IMG/VR virus record: IMGVR_UViG_3300043399_000877
Coordinates: 186,001 to 250,000 of that record
Direction: 5' to 3' (one strand)
Source: a virus
DNA length: 64,000 bases
The position numbers and the translations under genes are program-made. Of the stretch, positions 1 to 7,010 are shown one piece after another. The notes beneath the pieces are model-generated. The model had not been told where the DNA came from. It did no database searches and saw only the letters and a list, made by a program, of their open reading frames with translations. Position 1 is the first letter of the stretch; every line of letters begins with the position of its first letter.

Positions 1-1128
1 GTCAGCAATACCGATTTCTCTAACAGTATCTATAGCGTTTTTACTTCGTTTAAAGTATACTTTACCATCGGTATTGTTTACAAAAAGTTCAGCTTTTTCA
101 AGTGTTGACGCAGGTGGTATGTACCCAATTAAATCGGTATTTTTTAATATTATAATACTATCTTGAATTCTGCCTTGTTCAAAGAGAGTATTTTTAATTC
201 TACTACCTGGTAGAACTTCTAAGTCACCAGTCACTGCCAATTCAGTTTTTAAATTTGTTATACCACCAACAGCGCCGATGTTGATTACTTGCCCAGCACC
301 AAATGCGTTTATTGTTGAAGAATTTGTGTTGAAAAGATTTACATTTGGTTTAGTTGTTTCGAGATCAGTTTTAAAGCTAACTTTATCTTCAAAAAATTCA
401 GTTGTCGTAGTTCCATCTATAGATATTTTAGCATAACTTGATGGATATCCTTCTTCTGTAGAAAAAACTTCAACTCGAGTATTGCCTTCTGGTACTGGCG
501 CAACTATTTTGTTTTGCCAGTTATACAAGTTATAAGCAGTTACATAATCGATCATACCTCGCACGTTTACAAGTGCGTCATCATCTTTAGGATCGGCTAA
601 GTTGTTTGGATTTTCGTCGTTAAATTCAATGTATCCAGTTTCTGAATCATAAACGAAAACTTGTTGCTCATAATCGGTTGTATTCTTAACAGTGACAATT
701 CCGGTACCGGATCCGACTAGATAAAGATCCTGATTGTCATCTGTTAAGATAGCTCTAGTATAAAGCGATGCTAGATCCTGATTTTCGTATGTTAAACTAA
801 ATGAACCAGTTCTTGTAGAATCTGAAACTGGATCGTACCAAGTTTTGGATTCATCAAAAAGTATTCTTGCTTTGGGTTCTGAACCACGATCTATTAATAC
901 ACCAGAAACACCAAGGGTTACGCCGGCACCGGTTTCGCCCTTGTTAATTACTATAACATTGTCGGTGATATCTAAATCTTGTGACTCAACACTGGTTGTC
1001 GTACCGTAAACAACCATGTTACCTTTAACGTATACTGTACCAGTATTGTCAGTATCTAGAGTAATATTACCCCCTGGATTAACTATTAACTGGTAGTCAT
1101 CTACGCCGTATAGATCAATTTTAGACAT
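1..1128 (-). CDS. Fibre-like virion structural protein (N-terminal 376 residues, cut by window edge)
   Basis: The frame is open from an ATG at 1128 to the left edge, so this is the N-terminal part of a longer protein. CGGAGAA lies a few bases upstream as ribosome binding site. The start of the protein reads as short beta-rich strands with the pattern G-N-M-V-V-Y-G-T-T-T-S-V followed by L-D-I-T-D-N-V-I-V-I-N-K-G, a module common in phage tail or neck fibre proteins. A related stretch occurs in the fibre gene at 47506-49167 (G-N-L-I-V-G-G-D ... L-E-V-E-N-K-I-I-Y-L). The composition is rich in Thr, Asp, Asn and Gly, with no transmembrane segment or enzymatic motif. It lies downstream of the 129-residue gene in the same orientation. 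A virion fibre role is inferred from composition and the shared module; the exact position in the particle is unknown. Confidence 0.65.
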   Translation of the reverse strand, partial: MSKIDLYGVDDYQLIVNPGGNITLDTDNTGTVYVKGNMVVYGTTTSVESQDLDITDNVIVINKGETGAGVTLGVSGVLIDRGSEPKARILFDESKTWYDPVSDSTRTGSFSLTYENQDLASLYTRAILTDDNQDLYLVGSGTGIVTVKNTTDYEQQVFVYDSETGYIEFNDENPNNLADPKDDDALVNVRGMIDYVTAYNLYNWQNKIVAPVPEGNTRVEVFSTEEGYPSSYAKISIDGTTTTEFFEDKVSFKTDLETTKPNVNLFNTNSSTINAFGAGQVINIGAVGGITNLKTELAVTGDLEVLPGSRIKNTLFEQGRIQDSIIILKNTDLIGYIPPASTLEKAELFVNNTDGKVYFKRSKNAIDTVREIGIAD

Positions 1129-1145
1129 CGAAGTTCTCCGTTAAA

Positions 1146-1535
1146 TTAGATAGCTGTTAGTACTATGTAATCGTTTGAAGAATCGTTTTCTAGATACCAT
1201 GTATAGCGATTACCACTAAAGTCTTTTGCAGTTCTCTTGTTGATTTTTGCTAGGTTTATTTCTGCACCGCTGTTAGATGCAACGTAACCAAACAGTCTCA
1301 TTTCTTTAGCAGCACTCGGTGCACCGTCTTTTAACACGCAAGTTATATATTTGGTGCTATCACCTATATCGCCAACACGGCAAACGCGAAATGTTTTTGC
1401 GCCACGTTGTTTTAAAATTACACCGTCTGTACGTAGTGCAGTTCCATCGTGAAACTCAACACGCACACCAGTATTGCTTGCAAAAGTACCGATTACGTCA
1501 GTACCAAACACATCTTTTCTTAGAGGTCGTCCCAT
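1146..1535 (-). CDS. Conserved small phage protein of unknown function (129 aa), probably virion-associated
   Basis: The protein starts MGRPLRKDVFG and is a compact, beta-rich, basic-to-neutral polypeptide without recognisable catalytic motifs, signal peptide or membrane segment. From memory, proteins with a similar MGRP(L/I)xK start occur near structural genes of environmental T4-like phages, but I cannot assign a function. It has a strong ribosome binding site (AAAAGGAG) 6-7 bases before the ATG, a late-type promoter at 1608-1615, and a folded leader between them (1560-1603). It is followed after 17 bases by the fibre-like gene, so the two are probably co-transcribed late. Confidence 0.6.
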   Translation of the reverse strand: MGRPLRKDVFGTDVIGTFASNTGVRVEFHDGTALRTDGVILKQRGAKTFRVCRVGDIGDSTKYITCVLKDGAPSAAKEMRLFGYVASNSGAEINLAKINKRTAKDFSGNRYTWYLENDSSNDYIVLTAI

Positions 1536-1559
1536 TTATTTCTCCTTTTGACGTTCTAG

Positions 1560-1603
1560 GTCATACGCCGGGAAGCGTAAGTCCGTGAGGACATTTACAT
1601 GAC
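1560..1603 (-). other. Three-way-junction leader structure upstream of the 129-aa gene
   Basis: Outer stem GTCAT (1560-1564) pairs with ATGAC (1599-1603). Inside are two hairpins: ACGC/GCGT with a 6-base loop (1565-1578), and GTCC/GGAC with a 4-base loop (1581-1592), extended by flanking pairs. The element sits between the late octamer at 1608-1615 and the ribosome binding site of the 129-aa gene. If transcription starts about 6 bases after the octamer, the mRNA would begin at the outer stem, so the folded element would form the extreme 5' end of a roughly 65-base leader. Function (mRNA stabilisation or translational control) is inferred only. Confidence 0.5.
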
Positions 1604-1607
1604 ATAG

Positions 1608-1615
1608 TATTTATC
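1608..1615 (-). promoter_or_regulatory. Late-type promoter octamer GATAAATA
   Basis: GATAAATA on the minus strand matches the T4 late consensus TATAAATA at 7 of 8 positions. It lies about 70 bases upstream of the 129-aa gene, and the same octamer recurs before other virion genes here. Confidence 0.6.
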
Positions 1616-1631
1616 AAATGGAGGTAAGAAT

Positions 1632-1656
1632 AAAAAAGCCCGTTTAACACGGGCTT
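1632..1656 (-). terminator. Intrinsic terminator after the 88-aa gene
   Basis: On the minus strand AAGCCCG pairs with CGGGCTT around a 7-base loop and is followed by a run of six T. The upstream arm overlaps the stop codon of the 88-aa gene (1655-1921). It also separates that gene from the late promoter at 1608-1615. Confidence 0.85.
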
Positions 1657-1921
1657 ATTTTCCAGAAAGTGTAGCAATAAATTCGTGTTTAGAAAATGTT
1701 TTAAACTCTGATACAGCTTTGTTTAAAATATCCTCAGCTTCTTTCTTATATCTGGGATTTTTTGTTTGAGATTGTTTAACTAGCAGTGAGAAATATTCTT
1801 TTTTAAGACGTTCAAATCTTTTCTGAAAAATAACAATCTGTGGTGCGTAACCGGGATGGTTTTTACGCCATTGTTTTATCGTGCGTTCGTATTCGTCCCA
1901 GGATGCATCAATGTTTGTCAT
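1655..1921 (-). CDS. Small basic helical protein of unknown function (88 aa)
   Basis: Lysine-rich, predicted mostly alpha-helical from the charge pattern; no recognised domain. The gene forms its own transcription unit: a near-consensus sigma70 promoter directly upstream and an intrinsic terminator at its stop codon. No Shine-Dalgarno sequence precedes the ATG, and the expected transcription start falls at or within a base or two of the ATG, so the mRNA may be leaderless. No in-frame alternative ATG lies near the start. Promoter type suggests early expression. Function not recognised. Confidence 0.6.
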   Translation of the reverse strand: MTNIDASWDEYERTIKQWRKNHPGYAPQIVIFQKRFERLKKEYFSLLVKQSQTKNPRYKKEAEDILNKAVSEFKTFSKHEFIATLSGK

Positions 1922-1926
1922 GCTAT

Positions 1927-1955
1927 AATATAAAAAAAATAGCTGTTGTTGTCAA
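1927..1955 (-). promoter_or_regulatory. Sigma70 promoter (TTGACA, 17 bp, TATATT) for the 88-aa gene
   Basis: The -35 TTGACA is at 1955-1950 and the -10 TATATT at 1932-1927 on the minus strand, spacing 17. The -35 lies in the loop and 3' arm of the terminator hairpin at 1932-1964. The -10 ends 5 bases before the ATG at 1921. Confidence 0.7.
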
Positions 1956-1964
1956 CAGCTATTT
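1932..1964 (-). terminator. Intrinsic terminator closing the upstream minus-strand unit
   Basis: A perfect 12-bp stem (AAATAGCTGTTG against its complement, 4-base loop) is followed on the minus strand by eight T. It would end transcripts from the 186-aa gene or from the structured block at 1965-2264. It overlaps the promoter of the 88-aa gene. Confidence 0.85.
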
Positions 1965-2264
1965 CAGTTATTTTACACAGAGAAGTTTTTATTTAGACGG
2001 CGGGTGGAGTAGATTAACAGCTGAGCAAATTGCAAGGTGAACCAGCACCTGTATACAATCCACAATTCACAACCTACAACGATTTGCATAAATCCGGGTA
2101 GCAAAAGACAGTCAACTAAGTTGATAATATAAACCCAGAACACGCAAATTGAATCTTATTTGAATAAGAGTATGACGGTTTCCCATAAAAGGAAAAATAG
2201 CCTTAATCCCATTCTCCACCCAACCGGGTAGTTTCCCTGGATCTCTCCGGGGTATACTACCAAA
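1965..2264 (-). ncRNA. Gene-free structured block, candidate non-coding RNA or long 3' UTR
   Basis: No open frame with coding character is seen in these 300 bases. Several inverted repeats are visible: a strong bulged hairpin at 2227-2261 (GGTAGT ... ACTACC enclosing CCCTGGA/TCCGGGG); an 8-bp long-range pair GGGTGGAG (2002-2009) with CTCCACCC (2214-2221); a small hairpin AGGTG/CACCT near 2034-2050; TCAAC/GTTGA near 2114-2128; and CTTATT/AATAAG near 2155-2168. The block lies between the stop of the 186-aa gene and a perfect intrinsic terminator on the same strand, so it would form the 3' part of that transcript or a processed RNA. I considered tmRNA, RNase P RNA and a group I intron and could not match their conserved elements. 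Class unknown. Confidence 0.4.
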
Positions 2265-2825
2265 TTAGATTAAGTTAAGATCTCGCAGCGTTTGTTCAGT
2301 CTTGCTGGTAACGCTTATCTCGGTCTTAACGTTAAGTTCAAGAAGTTGATCCTGCATTGCAACTTTGTTCTTCTTGTATGCAGCGAGAGCAACTTTGTAT
2401 TCAGCAATATCAGCTTCATCAAAGATGTTGCTGGCTACTGTTTCGTCACGGCCGTAATAGTCTTCAGTACGGCCCTTGATTTTGCCCAGCTTTCCGACAA
2501 GTACGTCGTTTGCTAAGGCAGGCTCAAGTTTTGCAAGGCGGTTGTAAAGAACAATGTCTTTTTCAAGTCTTGCAAGTCTGGCAAGCACTCCGTCGATTCC
2601 GCTTGCGCTGTTAGCAGCAGCAACTAGATCGCGAATCTCGTACAGAGCATCAAGCAGGTCGGAACGAACCTGCATATTCTGTTTCATTCTGGTCTTTGCA
2701 AAAGCAATCTTTTCAGAAGGCTTTTCAAATTCGTTCATCTTTACTTCCGTAGTCAAATCCAAAGCATTTACTGCTTCGTTAATCACGGCTTGTAGTGCAT
2801 TGGCTTTTCTTAAGGAAATCTTCAT
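2265..2825 (-). CDS. Unknown phage protein, 186 aa, helical
   Basis: A soluble, highly charged protein with long predicted helices (for example L-A-R-L-A-R-L-E-K-D-I-V-L-Y-N-R-L-A-K-L), no cysteine and no recognised catalytic motif. It has its own near-consensus sigma70 promoter and lies between two intrinsic terminators, so it is insulated from the late head genes upstream. Early expression is inferred from the promoter. A host-takeover or nucleic-acid-binding role would be guesswork. Confidence 0.6.
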   Translation of the reverse strand: MKISLRKANALQAVINEAVNALDLTTEVKMNEFEKPSEKIAFAKTRMKQNMQVRSDLLDALYEIRDLVAAANSASGIDGVLARLARLEKDIVLYNRLAKLEPALANDVLVGKLGKIKGRTEDYYGRDETVASNIFDEADIAEYKVALAAYKKNKVAMQDQLLELNVKTEISVTSKTEQTLRDLNLI

Positions 2826-2852
2826 GTGTGCCTCTTCGTTTGTCTTAAGCTT

Positions 2853-2880
2853 AATATAGCATCAGCACAGGAATAGTCAA
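2853..2880 (-). promoter_or_regulatory. Sigma70 promoter (TTGACT, 16 bp, TATATT) for the 186-aa gene
   Basis: -35 TTGACT at 2880-2875 and -10 TATATT at 2858-2853 on the minus strand, directly after the gp23 terminator and about 28 bases before the ATG at 2825. Confidence 0.7.
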
Positions 2881-2881
2881 G

Positions 2882-2910
2882 AAAAAAATAGGGCCTAAAA
2901 GGCCCTATTT
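2882..2910 (-). terminator. Intrinsic terminator of the gp23 operon
   Basis: A perfect 10-bp stem AAATAGGGCC/GGCCCTATTT with a 5-base loop is followed on the minus strand by a run of T. It starts about 20 bases after the gp23 stop codon, as expected for a very highly expressed capsid gene. Confidence 0.9.
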
Positions 2911-2931
2911 CGTTATACTTTTTACAGTATA

Positions 2932-4119
2932 TTAGCTGAAGCTTAGGTTTGCAGTAGTGATAGCAACCTTGCCCAGATAGTCTGCTGCGTTACCAAGTGA
3001 CGAAGCAGTGTTAGTCAATTCGACATAACCATAGCGAGTCATGAAGCTCACGACTGGTTCCATGGTTGACGGATCAAGAACAACACCGCTGCTCATCAAT
3101 GGAATGTATGGGCAGTAGAATGCTGGTGCGTCGCTTTCGCTTGCGCCCTTGTAACCGATTAGTACGTCATCGCTAGTTGCATATGTGTTAACATATACTT
3201 TCATAGCGTTGTTTAGAGTACCAACAAACTTGGTGTTAGTTGGGGCTTCAAAAGTACCTTCAGTAGTGCGAGCAAAAGCTGAAGTAGTTGCGCTCTGTAG
3301 GATAGTTAGAGCAGTTGGCGAAACAACAGCCCAGTTACCAGCGCCACGACGTGTACGCTGAGCGATTAGGTTTGATACCTTGTTGATTTGAACAGCTAGA
3401 GCAGCGTGTTCGTCACCAACGAAAGTAGCAGTACCACTTACTGATGCTTGGTCGTAGGTTTCAGCAGCAGCACCGGCTAGGATGCTTAGGCTACCAAGGA
3501 TTTCCTGGTCGATTTCAGCAGTAATTTCTTGTGCAAGAGCAGCCATGATTTCTGCTTCGACGTCAATACCGTGTTGTGCTTGAGCGTCTTGAGCAGCCTC
3601 GAAGGTCCAGCGAGCGCTGAGCTTACGGCTCTTTGCTTCGACTGTTTGCTTCAAGATTTGGATGCTCATACGCTTACCGATCTGACCTTCAAGAGCAGCA
3701 GTAGTGTTAGGACCACGGCTGTTGTAGGTAGCGGCATTACCAGCGCCTGAGTAGCCTTCAGCAATCTTGAATGGGCTTAGTGCTTCTTCACCAGCAGTGA
3801 TTCCAGTTCCGCTGCTTGCCATGCTGTCAGCATAGCGAACACGTAGAGTATGAATCTGTGCTACTGGGCCAGTCATTGGTTGAACACCAACAAGCTCGTT
3901 AGCGATAACTGTTGGCATCACACGGCGGATCACTGGAAGGATCACGCGGTTTAGGGTTGCGATATTACCGGCAGAAGTTGCACCAGCAGTTGCACTTTCA
4001 GCTAGGTACTTGCGAGTATTTTCTAGCGTGACAGACATAACTGCTTTCTTGTTGCCACCGAGGCCTTCAAGAAGTGCGTTTTTAGTCTCCTGCCAGCGAC
4101 TTTCTAATAGTTCTGACAT
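2932..4119 (-). CDS. gp23: Major capsid protein (T4 gp23-like)
   Basis: 395 residues, shorter than T4 gp23. The conserved T4-type core N-terminus is visible: RRVMPTVIANELVGVQPM at about residues 64-81, followed by the segment leading to T-L-R-V-R-Y-A, typical of the HK97-fold shell protein of T4-like phages. The first 41 residues form a charged propeptide ending Y-L-A-E, which fits the prohead protease recognition pattern (Leu/Ile-X-Glu), so maturation cleavage is predicted after Glu41. A strong ribosome binding site (AAGGAG) precedes the ATG. It is the last gene of the head operon 20 to 23 and is followed by an intrinsic terminator. Product: hexameric shell subunit of the head. Confidence 0.95.
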   Translation of the reverse strand: MSELLESRWQETKNALLEGLGGNKKAVMSVTLENTRKYLAESATAGATSAGNIATLNRVILPVIRRVMPTVIANELVGVQPMTGPVAQIHTLRVRYADSMASSGTGITAGEEALSPFKIAEGYSGAGNAATYNSRGPNTTAALEGQIGKRMSIQILKQTVEAKSRKLSARWTFEAAQDAQAQHGIDVEAEIMAALAQEITAEIDQEILGSLSILAGAAAETYDQASVSGTATFVGDEHAALAVQINKVSNLIAQRTRRGAGNWAVVSPTALTILQSATTSAFARTTEGTFEAPTNTKFVGTLNNAMKVYVNTYATSDDVLIGYKGASESDAPAFYCPYIPLMSSGVVLDPSTMEPVVSFMTRYGYVELTNTASSLGNAADYLGKVAITTANLSFS

Positions 4120-4133
4120 TTTTTATAATCTCC

Positions 4134-5225
4134 TTAGTTTAATCCTGCTAGACGTTTGATGTCTATTACATTGGTGTCAGCTGTTGACTTTGTGTTGTTT
4201 TCTCTATTGCCTGTAATTTCTTTGCCTTCAGTTATAATTGCCTTAGTTTGCTTTGCTGGAGATTTACCGTCTATTACTGCCGGTAGGTACTTCTCAAATG
4301 CAGCCTGTAGTCTGTTGGTCTGTACACTTTCCAGTAAGTCTTTCATTATTTCTTTTTGATCCCGACCCAACGGAGCCAAAAGTTCGTTTAATTTCTTTTC
4401 TCTGCTAACTGATTCGACTAAACGCTTGTTTTCGGCGTCCTTTGATTCAGCCAACTGCTTTGCCTTGACGGCAAAAGCCTTTGCTTCTGAAAGTTGACGA
4501 TCTTTTATTTCGATAACTTTCAATAATTTTGATGCTTCACTTTTCTCATTCAAATGACTGCCCATGTATTCAGCAGCAAATGATTCAAATAGTCTACGTC
4601 CAAAATCATTTTTACGTGCTTGGTCGATATCTTCTTTTAGTTGAGAGATTTCTGACTTCAAGCCTTTTTCTACAGTTTCCGCAACTAGTGCAGCACTGCG
4701 TTTGATGAATTGCTCTTTAACACGAGCAACATGTGACTTAGCTTCACGAACAAGTCTTACCTTTGTTTCAGCCAAATCTTTTTTGTCTTCTTGGAACTCT
4801 GCGATTTCTTTTGCAAGTTGCTCTACAATAAAATCTTCAAGCAAGCCAAATTTAGTAGCCATTGCTTTTTGATCTTCATGTAGTTCTGTGATCTCTTTCT
4901 TGAGTGATTCCATCACGAATGACTTCATAAGATTGGAATTTTCTCTCATTGCAATAGCAAATCTTGCTCTTGCTTCTGCGAGACTCTTACGATCTTCATG
5001 GAGTTCAGCAAGTTCGCTAGCCAGTCTTTCTTCAAGCATGGTTGCTACTGATTCTGCCATAACACTCTTGTCGTGTTCGTACTTTTGTGCGAACTCTTCA
5101 CGAAGTTCAGCAGTTGCGGCAAGGCGATTTTCCTTGACCTTGGCTTGCCAAGCTTCTTCGATTTCACTACGCATTTGCTCTGTAATCACATTGTTTTCAA
5201 ATAGTGATTTTAGTGCGTCCAACAT
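4134..5225 (-). CDS. gp22: Prohead core scaffold protein (T4 gp22-like)
   Basis: 363 residues, almost entirely charged helices, as expected for the internal scaffold that is degraded by the prohead protease. A repeated motif E-L-x-E-D-x-K recurs at about residues 74-80, 114-120 and 143-149, with a weaker copy (Q-L-K-E-D-I-D) at 195-201, suggesting internal coiled-coil repeats. Position directly between the protease and the capsid gene matches the T4 order 21-22-23. Several Leu/Ile-X-Glu sites are present. Identification rests on synteny, length and composition, since scaffolds are poorly conserved. Confidence 0.88.
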   Translation of the reverse strand: MLDALKSLFENNVITEQMRSEIEEAWQAKVKENRLAATAELREEFAQKYEHDKSVMAESVATMLEERLASELAELHEDRKSLAEARARFAIAMRENSNLMKSFVMESLKKEITELHEDQKAMATKFGLLEDFIVEQLAKEIAEFQEDKKDLAETKVRLVREAKSHVARVKEQFIKRSAALVAETVEKGLKSEISQLKEDIDQARKNDFGRRLFESFAAEYMGSHLNEKSEASKLLKVIEIKDRQLSEAKAFAVKAKQLAESKDAENKRLVESVSREKKLNELLAPLGRDQKEIMKDLLESVQTNRLQAAFEKYLPAVIDGKSPAKQTKAIITEGKEITGNRENNTKSTADTNVIDIKRLAGLN

Positions 5226-5238
5226 TTCTTTCTCCTCG

Positions 5239-5865
5239 TTATTGGAGACCGCTGATGATTTTCATCAAGCTCTCTTTTAAGTATTTTTGTGCCTTTACGT
5301 CGCCTTGAACTTCTCTCGCAATATTCATTGCTCGATACCCGCCTCTTGAATTCATTAAATGTTCGTATATTGGAGTCGGATAGGCGCCGGGGGCGCTGGG
5401 TTGCGCCACCACGTCAACAGTAATGATTTCAAAATCACTCACATGTCCGTTGCCATCTTCCGAAACGTTACCACTACCCCGAGAGGAAACACCCAGTTTG
5501 ACTCCGCTTTCTAGCATTGTTTTTACCAAGTTCCCCATCGGGGTAGGAAGTATTTTTAACTTACCATAACCGTTTGCGCCATCCATCCACATTTCTGTAA
5601 TCATATGGCTTACACGATCTAAGTTTATGTTGAGACCATCCGGATGATCCACTTCTCCGAGAACACTATAACCACCGGTTATCTGCTCGTTGAGAGAGTT
5701 GACAGCCCTACTGATTTCGCTTACAGGATAAACTCGCTGATTGGCGTTTCGTACTCCACCTTGAATGCAAATACCTTTCATGTAAAGATTTTTGCCTTCG
5801 TCGACAGACTCAATTACCATTCTAGCTTGGTCATAACTGAGATGCTCTCGTAAATAGTTCATCAT
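5239..5865 (-). CDS. gp21: Prohead maturation protease (T4 gp21-like)
   Basis: 208 residues. The serine protease signature of the T4 gp21/HK97-type prohead proteases is visible: a catalytic His in G-E-V-D-H-P (His74) and the nucleophile region G-V-S-S-R-G-S-G (Ser127/128). The protein would cleave scaffold, core and capsid propeptides at Leu/Ile-X-Glu sites after prohead assembly. It lies between the acidic core gene and gp22 with 13-17 base spacings, within the late head operon. The start MMNYLREHLS has two adjacent ATGs; either could be used. Confidence 0.93.
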   Translation of the reverse strand: MMNYLREHLSYDQARMVIESVDEGKNLYMKGICIQGGVRNANQRVYPVSEISRAVNSLNEQITGGYSVLGEVDHPDGLNINLDRVSHMITEMWMDGANGYGKLKILPTPMGNLVKTMLESGVKLGVSSRGSGNVSEDGNGHVSDFEIITVDVVAQPSAPGAYPTPIYEHLMNSRGGYRAMNIAREVQGDVKAQKYLKESLMKIISGLQ

Positions 5866-5882
5866 CCTGCCTCTTTATCTGC

Positions 5883-6917
5883 TTACTTTGCGCGACTTGA
5901 AAGCTTTGTTAGTGTGCTTACAGCGCCTTTGTCAGCAGTCTCACCTGCGCCTTTTTTCTCAGCGCCGTGGCCCTTTGGTTGTGATTTAAGGTGCTTTACG
6001 CCAGCTTTACCGCCAGGAACGTTTACGTTCTTGGTGTTCATGTCTTTTGCAGTGCCCTTAAACACTCCGTTACCTTGTAGTTGACCTTTGTTGGCTTCAA
6101 CACCCTTTTCAACATCAGTTCTTAGAATGTTTTGAGTAGTTCCGCCCATATCATTCTTTCCTGCAACTGCTGATTTAGTGTTTGCACCGTTGTCGCCCAT
6201 TTTGCCGTACTGATTGTAGTGTGATCCACCAATCTTTTCGACATATTCTCTCATCTCTTCTGCGCTAGACTTTTTTGTCTTTTTGTCGTCCTTCTTAGCG
6301 TCCTTCTTGGCTTCGAAAGCAAATGATTCTTTTTCTTCTTCGCCTTCTTCGTCTTCGCCTTCTTCGTCGCCGAAGTCCATTTCGCCTTCTTCGTCGCCTT
6401 CTTCGTCTTCGCCTTCTTCATCACCACCGAACATGTCGTCGTGCTCTGGTTCGTTTTCTTCACCTGCCATCAAACGATCAAATTCTGCTTTTAGATCTTC
6501 TAGTGCGTCTTCTAGGTCTTGGATTCTTGCATCGGTGTCGCCGCCCATACCGTCGTCATCACCTAGTTCGCCCATGTCGTCGTCGCCCATGCCGTCGTCA
6601 GCAGCAACATCACCCATCATATCATCGGTTGCATCGCCACCCATTGGGGCTTCCATTTCGTACTCATCTTCGAGGCCGAACATTTCTTCGAGTTCGTCGC
6701 CATCGTCTTCTTCAGCTTCATCAACAGCTTCATCATCTTCATCTTCTTCAGCTGCTTCATCAACTTCCTCGTCATCCTCATAATCGCTTTCGAGAATGTC
6801 TTGATAAATCTCACGTGACTTTTCCACGACAATCTCATGGAATAGTTCTTCTGCGCCGGCGCGGTCTTCATTAACCAAGCGCTCTAGCATTTCTTCAAAT
6901 TTACTACGATCAGTCAT
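5883..6917 (-). CDS. Acidic prohead core protein (T4 gp67/gp68-like)
   Basis: 344 residues. The N-terminal 40 residues are a helical head (F-E-E-M-L-E-R-L-V ... A-E-E-L-F-H-E-I-V), resembling the start of T4 gp67. They are followed by a long Asp/Glu/Gly-rich low-complexity tract (about 45-200) with repeats such as D-E-E-G-E, then a Lys-rich region and a Gly/Asn/Lys C-terminus. Such acidic internal peptides belong to the prohead core and are cut by gp21. It occupies the 67/68 position between portal and protease genes. Long frames on the other strand here are artefacts of the GAX-repeat codons. Assignment to 67 versus 68 is not possible by eye. Confidence 0.75.
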   Translation of the reverse strand: MTDRSKFEEMLERLVNEDRAGAEELFHEIVVEKSREIYQDILESDYEDDEEVDEAAEEDEDDEAVDEAEEDDGDELEEMFGLEDEYEMEAPMGGDATDDMMGDVAADDGMGDDDMGELGDDDGMGGDTDARIQDLEDALEDLKAEFDRLMAGEENEPEHDDMFGGDEEGEDEEGDEEGEMDFGDEEGEDEEGEEEKESFAFEAKKDAKKDDKKTKKSSAEEMREYVEKIGGSHYNQYGKMGDNGANTKSAVAGKNDMGGTTQNILRTDVEKGVEANKGQLQGNGVFKGTAKDMNTKNVNVPGGKAGVKHLKSQPKGHGAEKKGAGETADKGAVSTLTKLSSRAK

Positions 6918-6950
6918 TTTATATCTCCTGTATAGCTAAGGCTGTCAGTT

Positions 6951-6958
6951 TATTTACA
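6951..6958 (-). promoter_or_regulatory. Possible late promoter (TGTAAATA) before the prohead core gene
   Basis: TGTAAATA lies on the minus strand about 35 bases upstream of the core gene ATG, which has an AGGAGAT ribosome binding site. It matches the late octamer imperfectly, so this is a weak call. Confidence 0.35.
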
Positions 6959-7010
6959 CATTATTTGAAAAAAGTGTTTAAAATACATTGAAAATGCAGG
7001 TTTTTGGATG

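Noticed and set aside
1560-1603. Hammerhead ribozyme (GTCC-GTGA-GGAC looks like a typical stem II)
   Set aside because: The required CUGAUGA and GAAA core sequences next to the stem are absent on both strands.
1965-2264. tmRNA or RNase P RNA
   Set aside because: No alanine-tRNA-like end, no tag reading frame and no conserved RNase P segment were found; the 8-bp closing stem alone is not enough.
6251-6874. Long frames on both strands overlapping the acidic prohead core gene
   Set aside because: They are artefacts of the repeated GAX codons for Asp/Glu; they give Ser-, Arg/Leu- or Lys-rich low-complexity products without ribosome binding sites.
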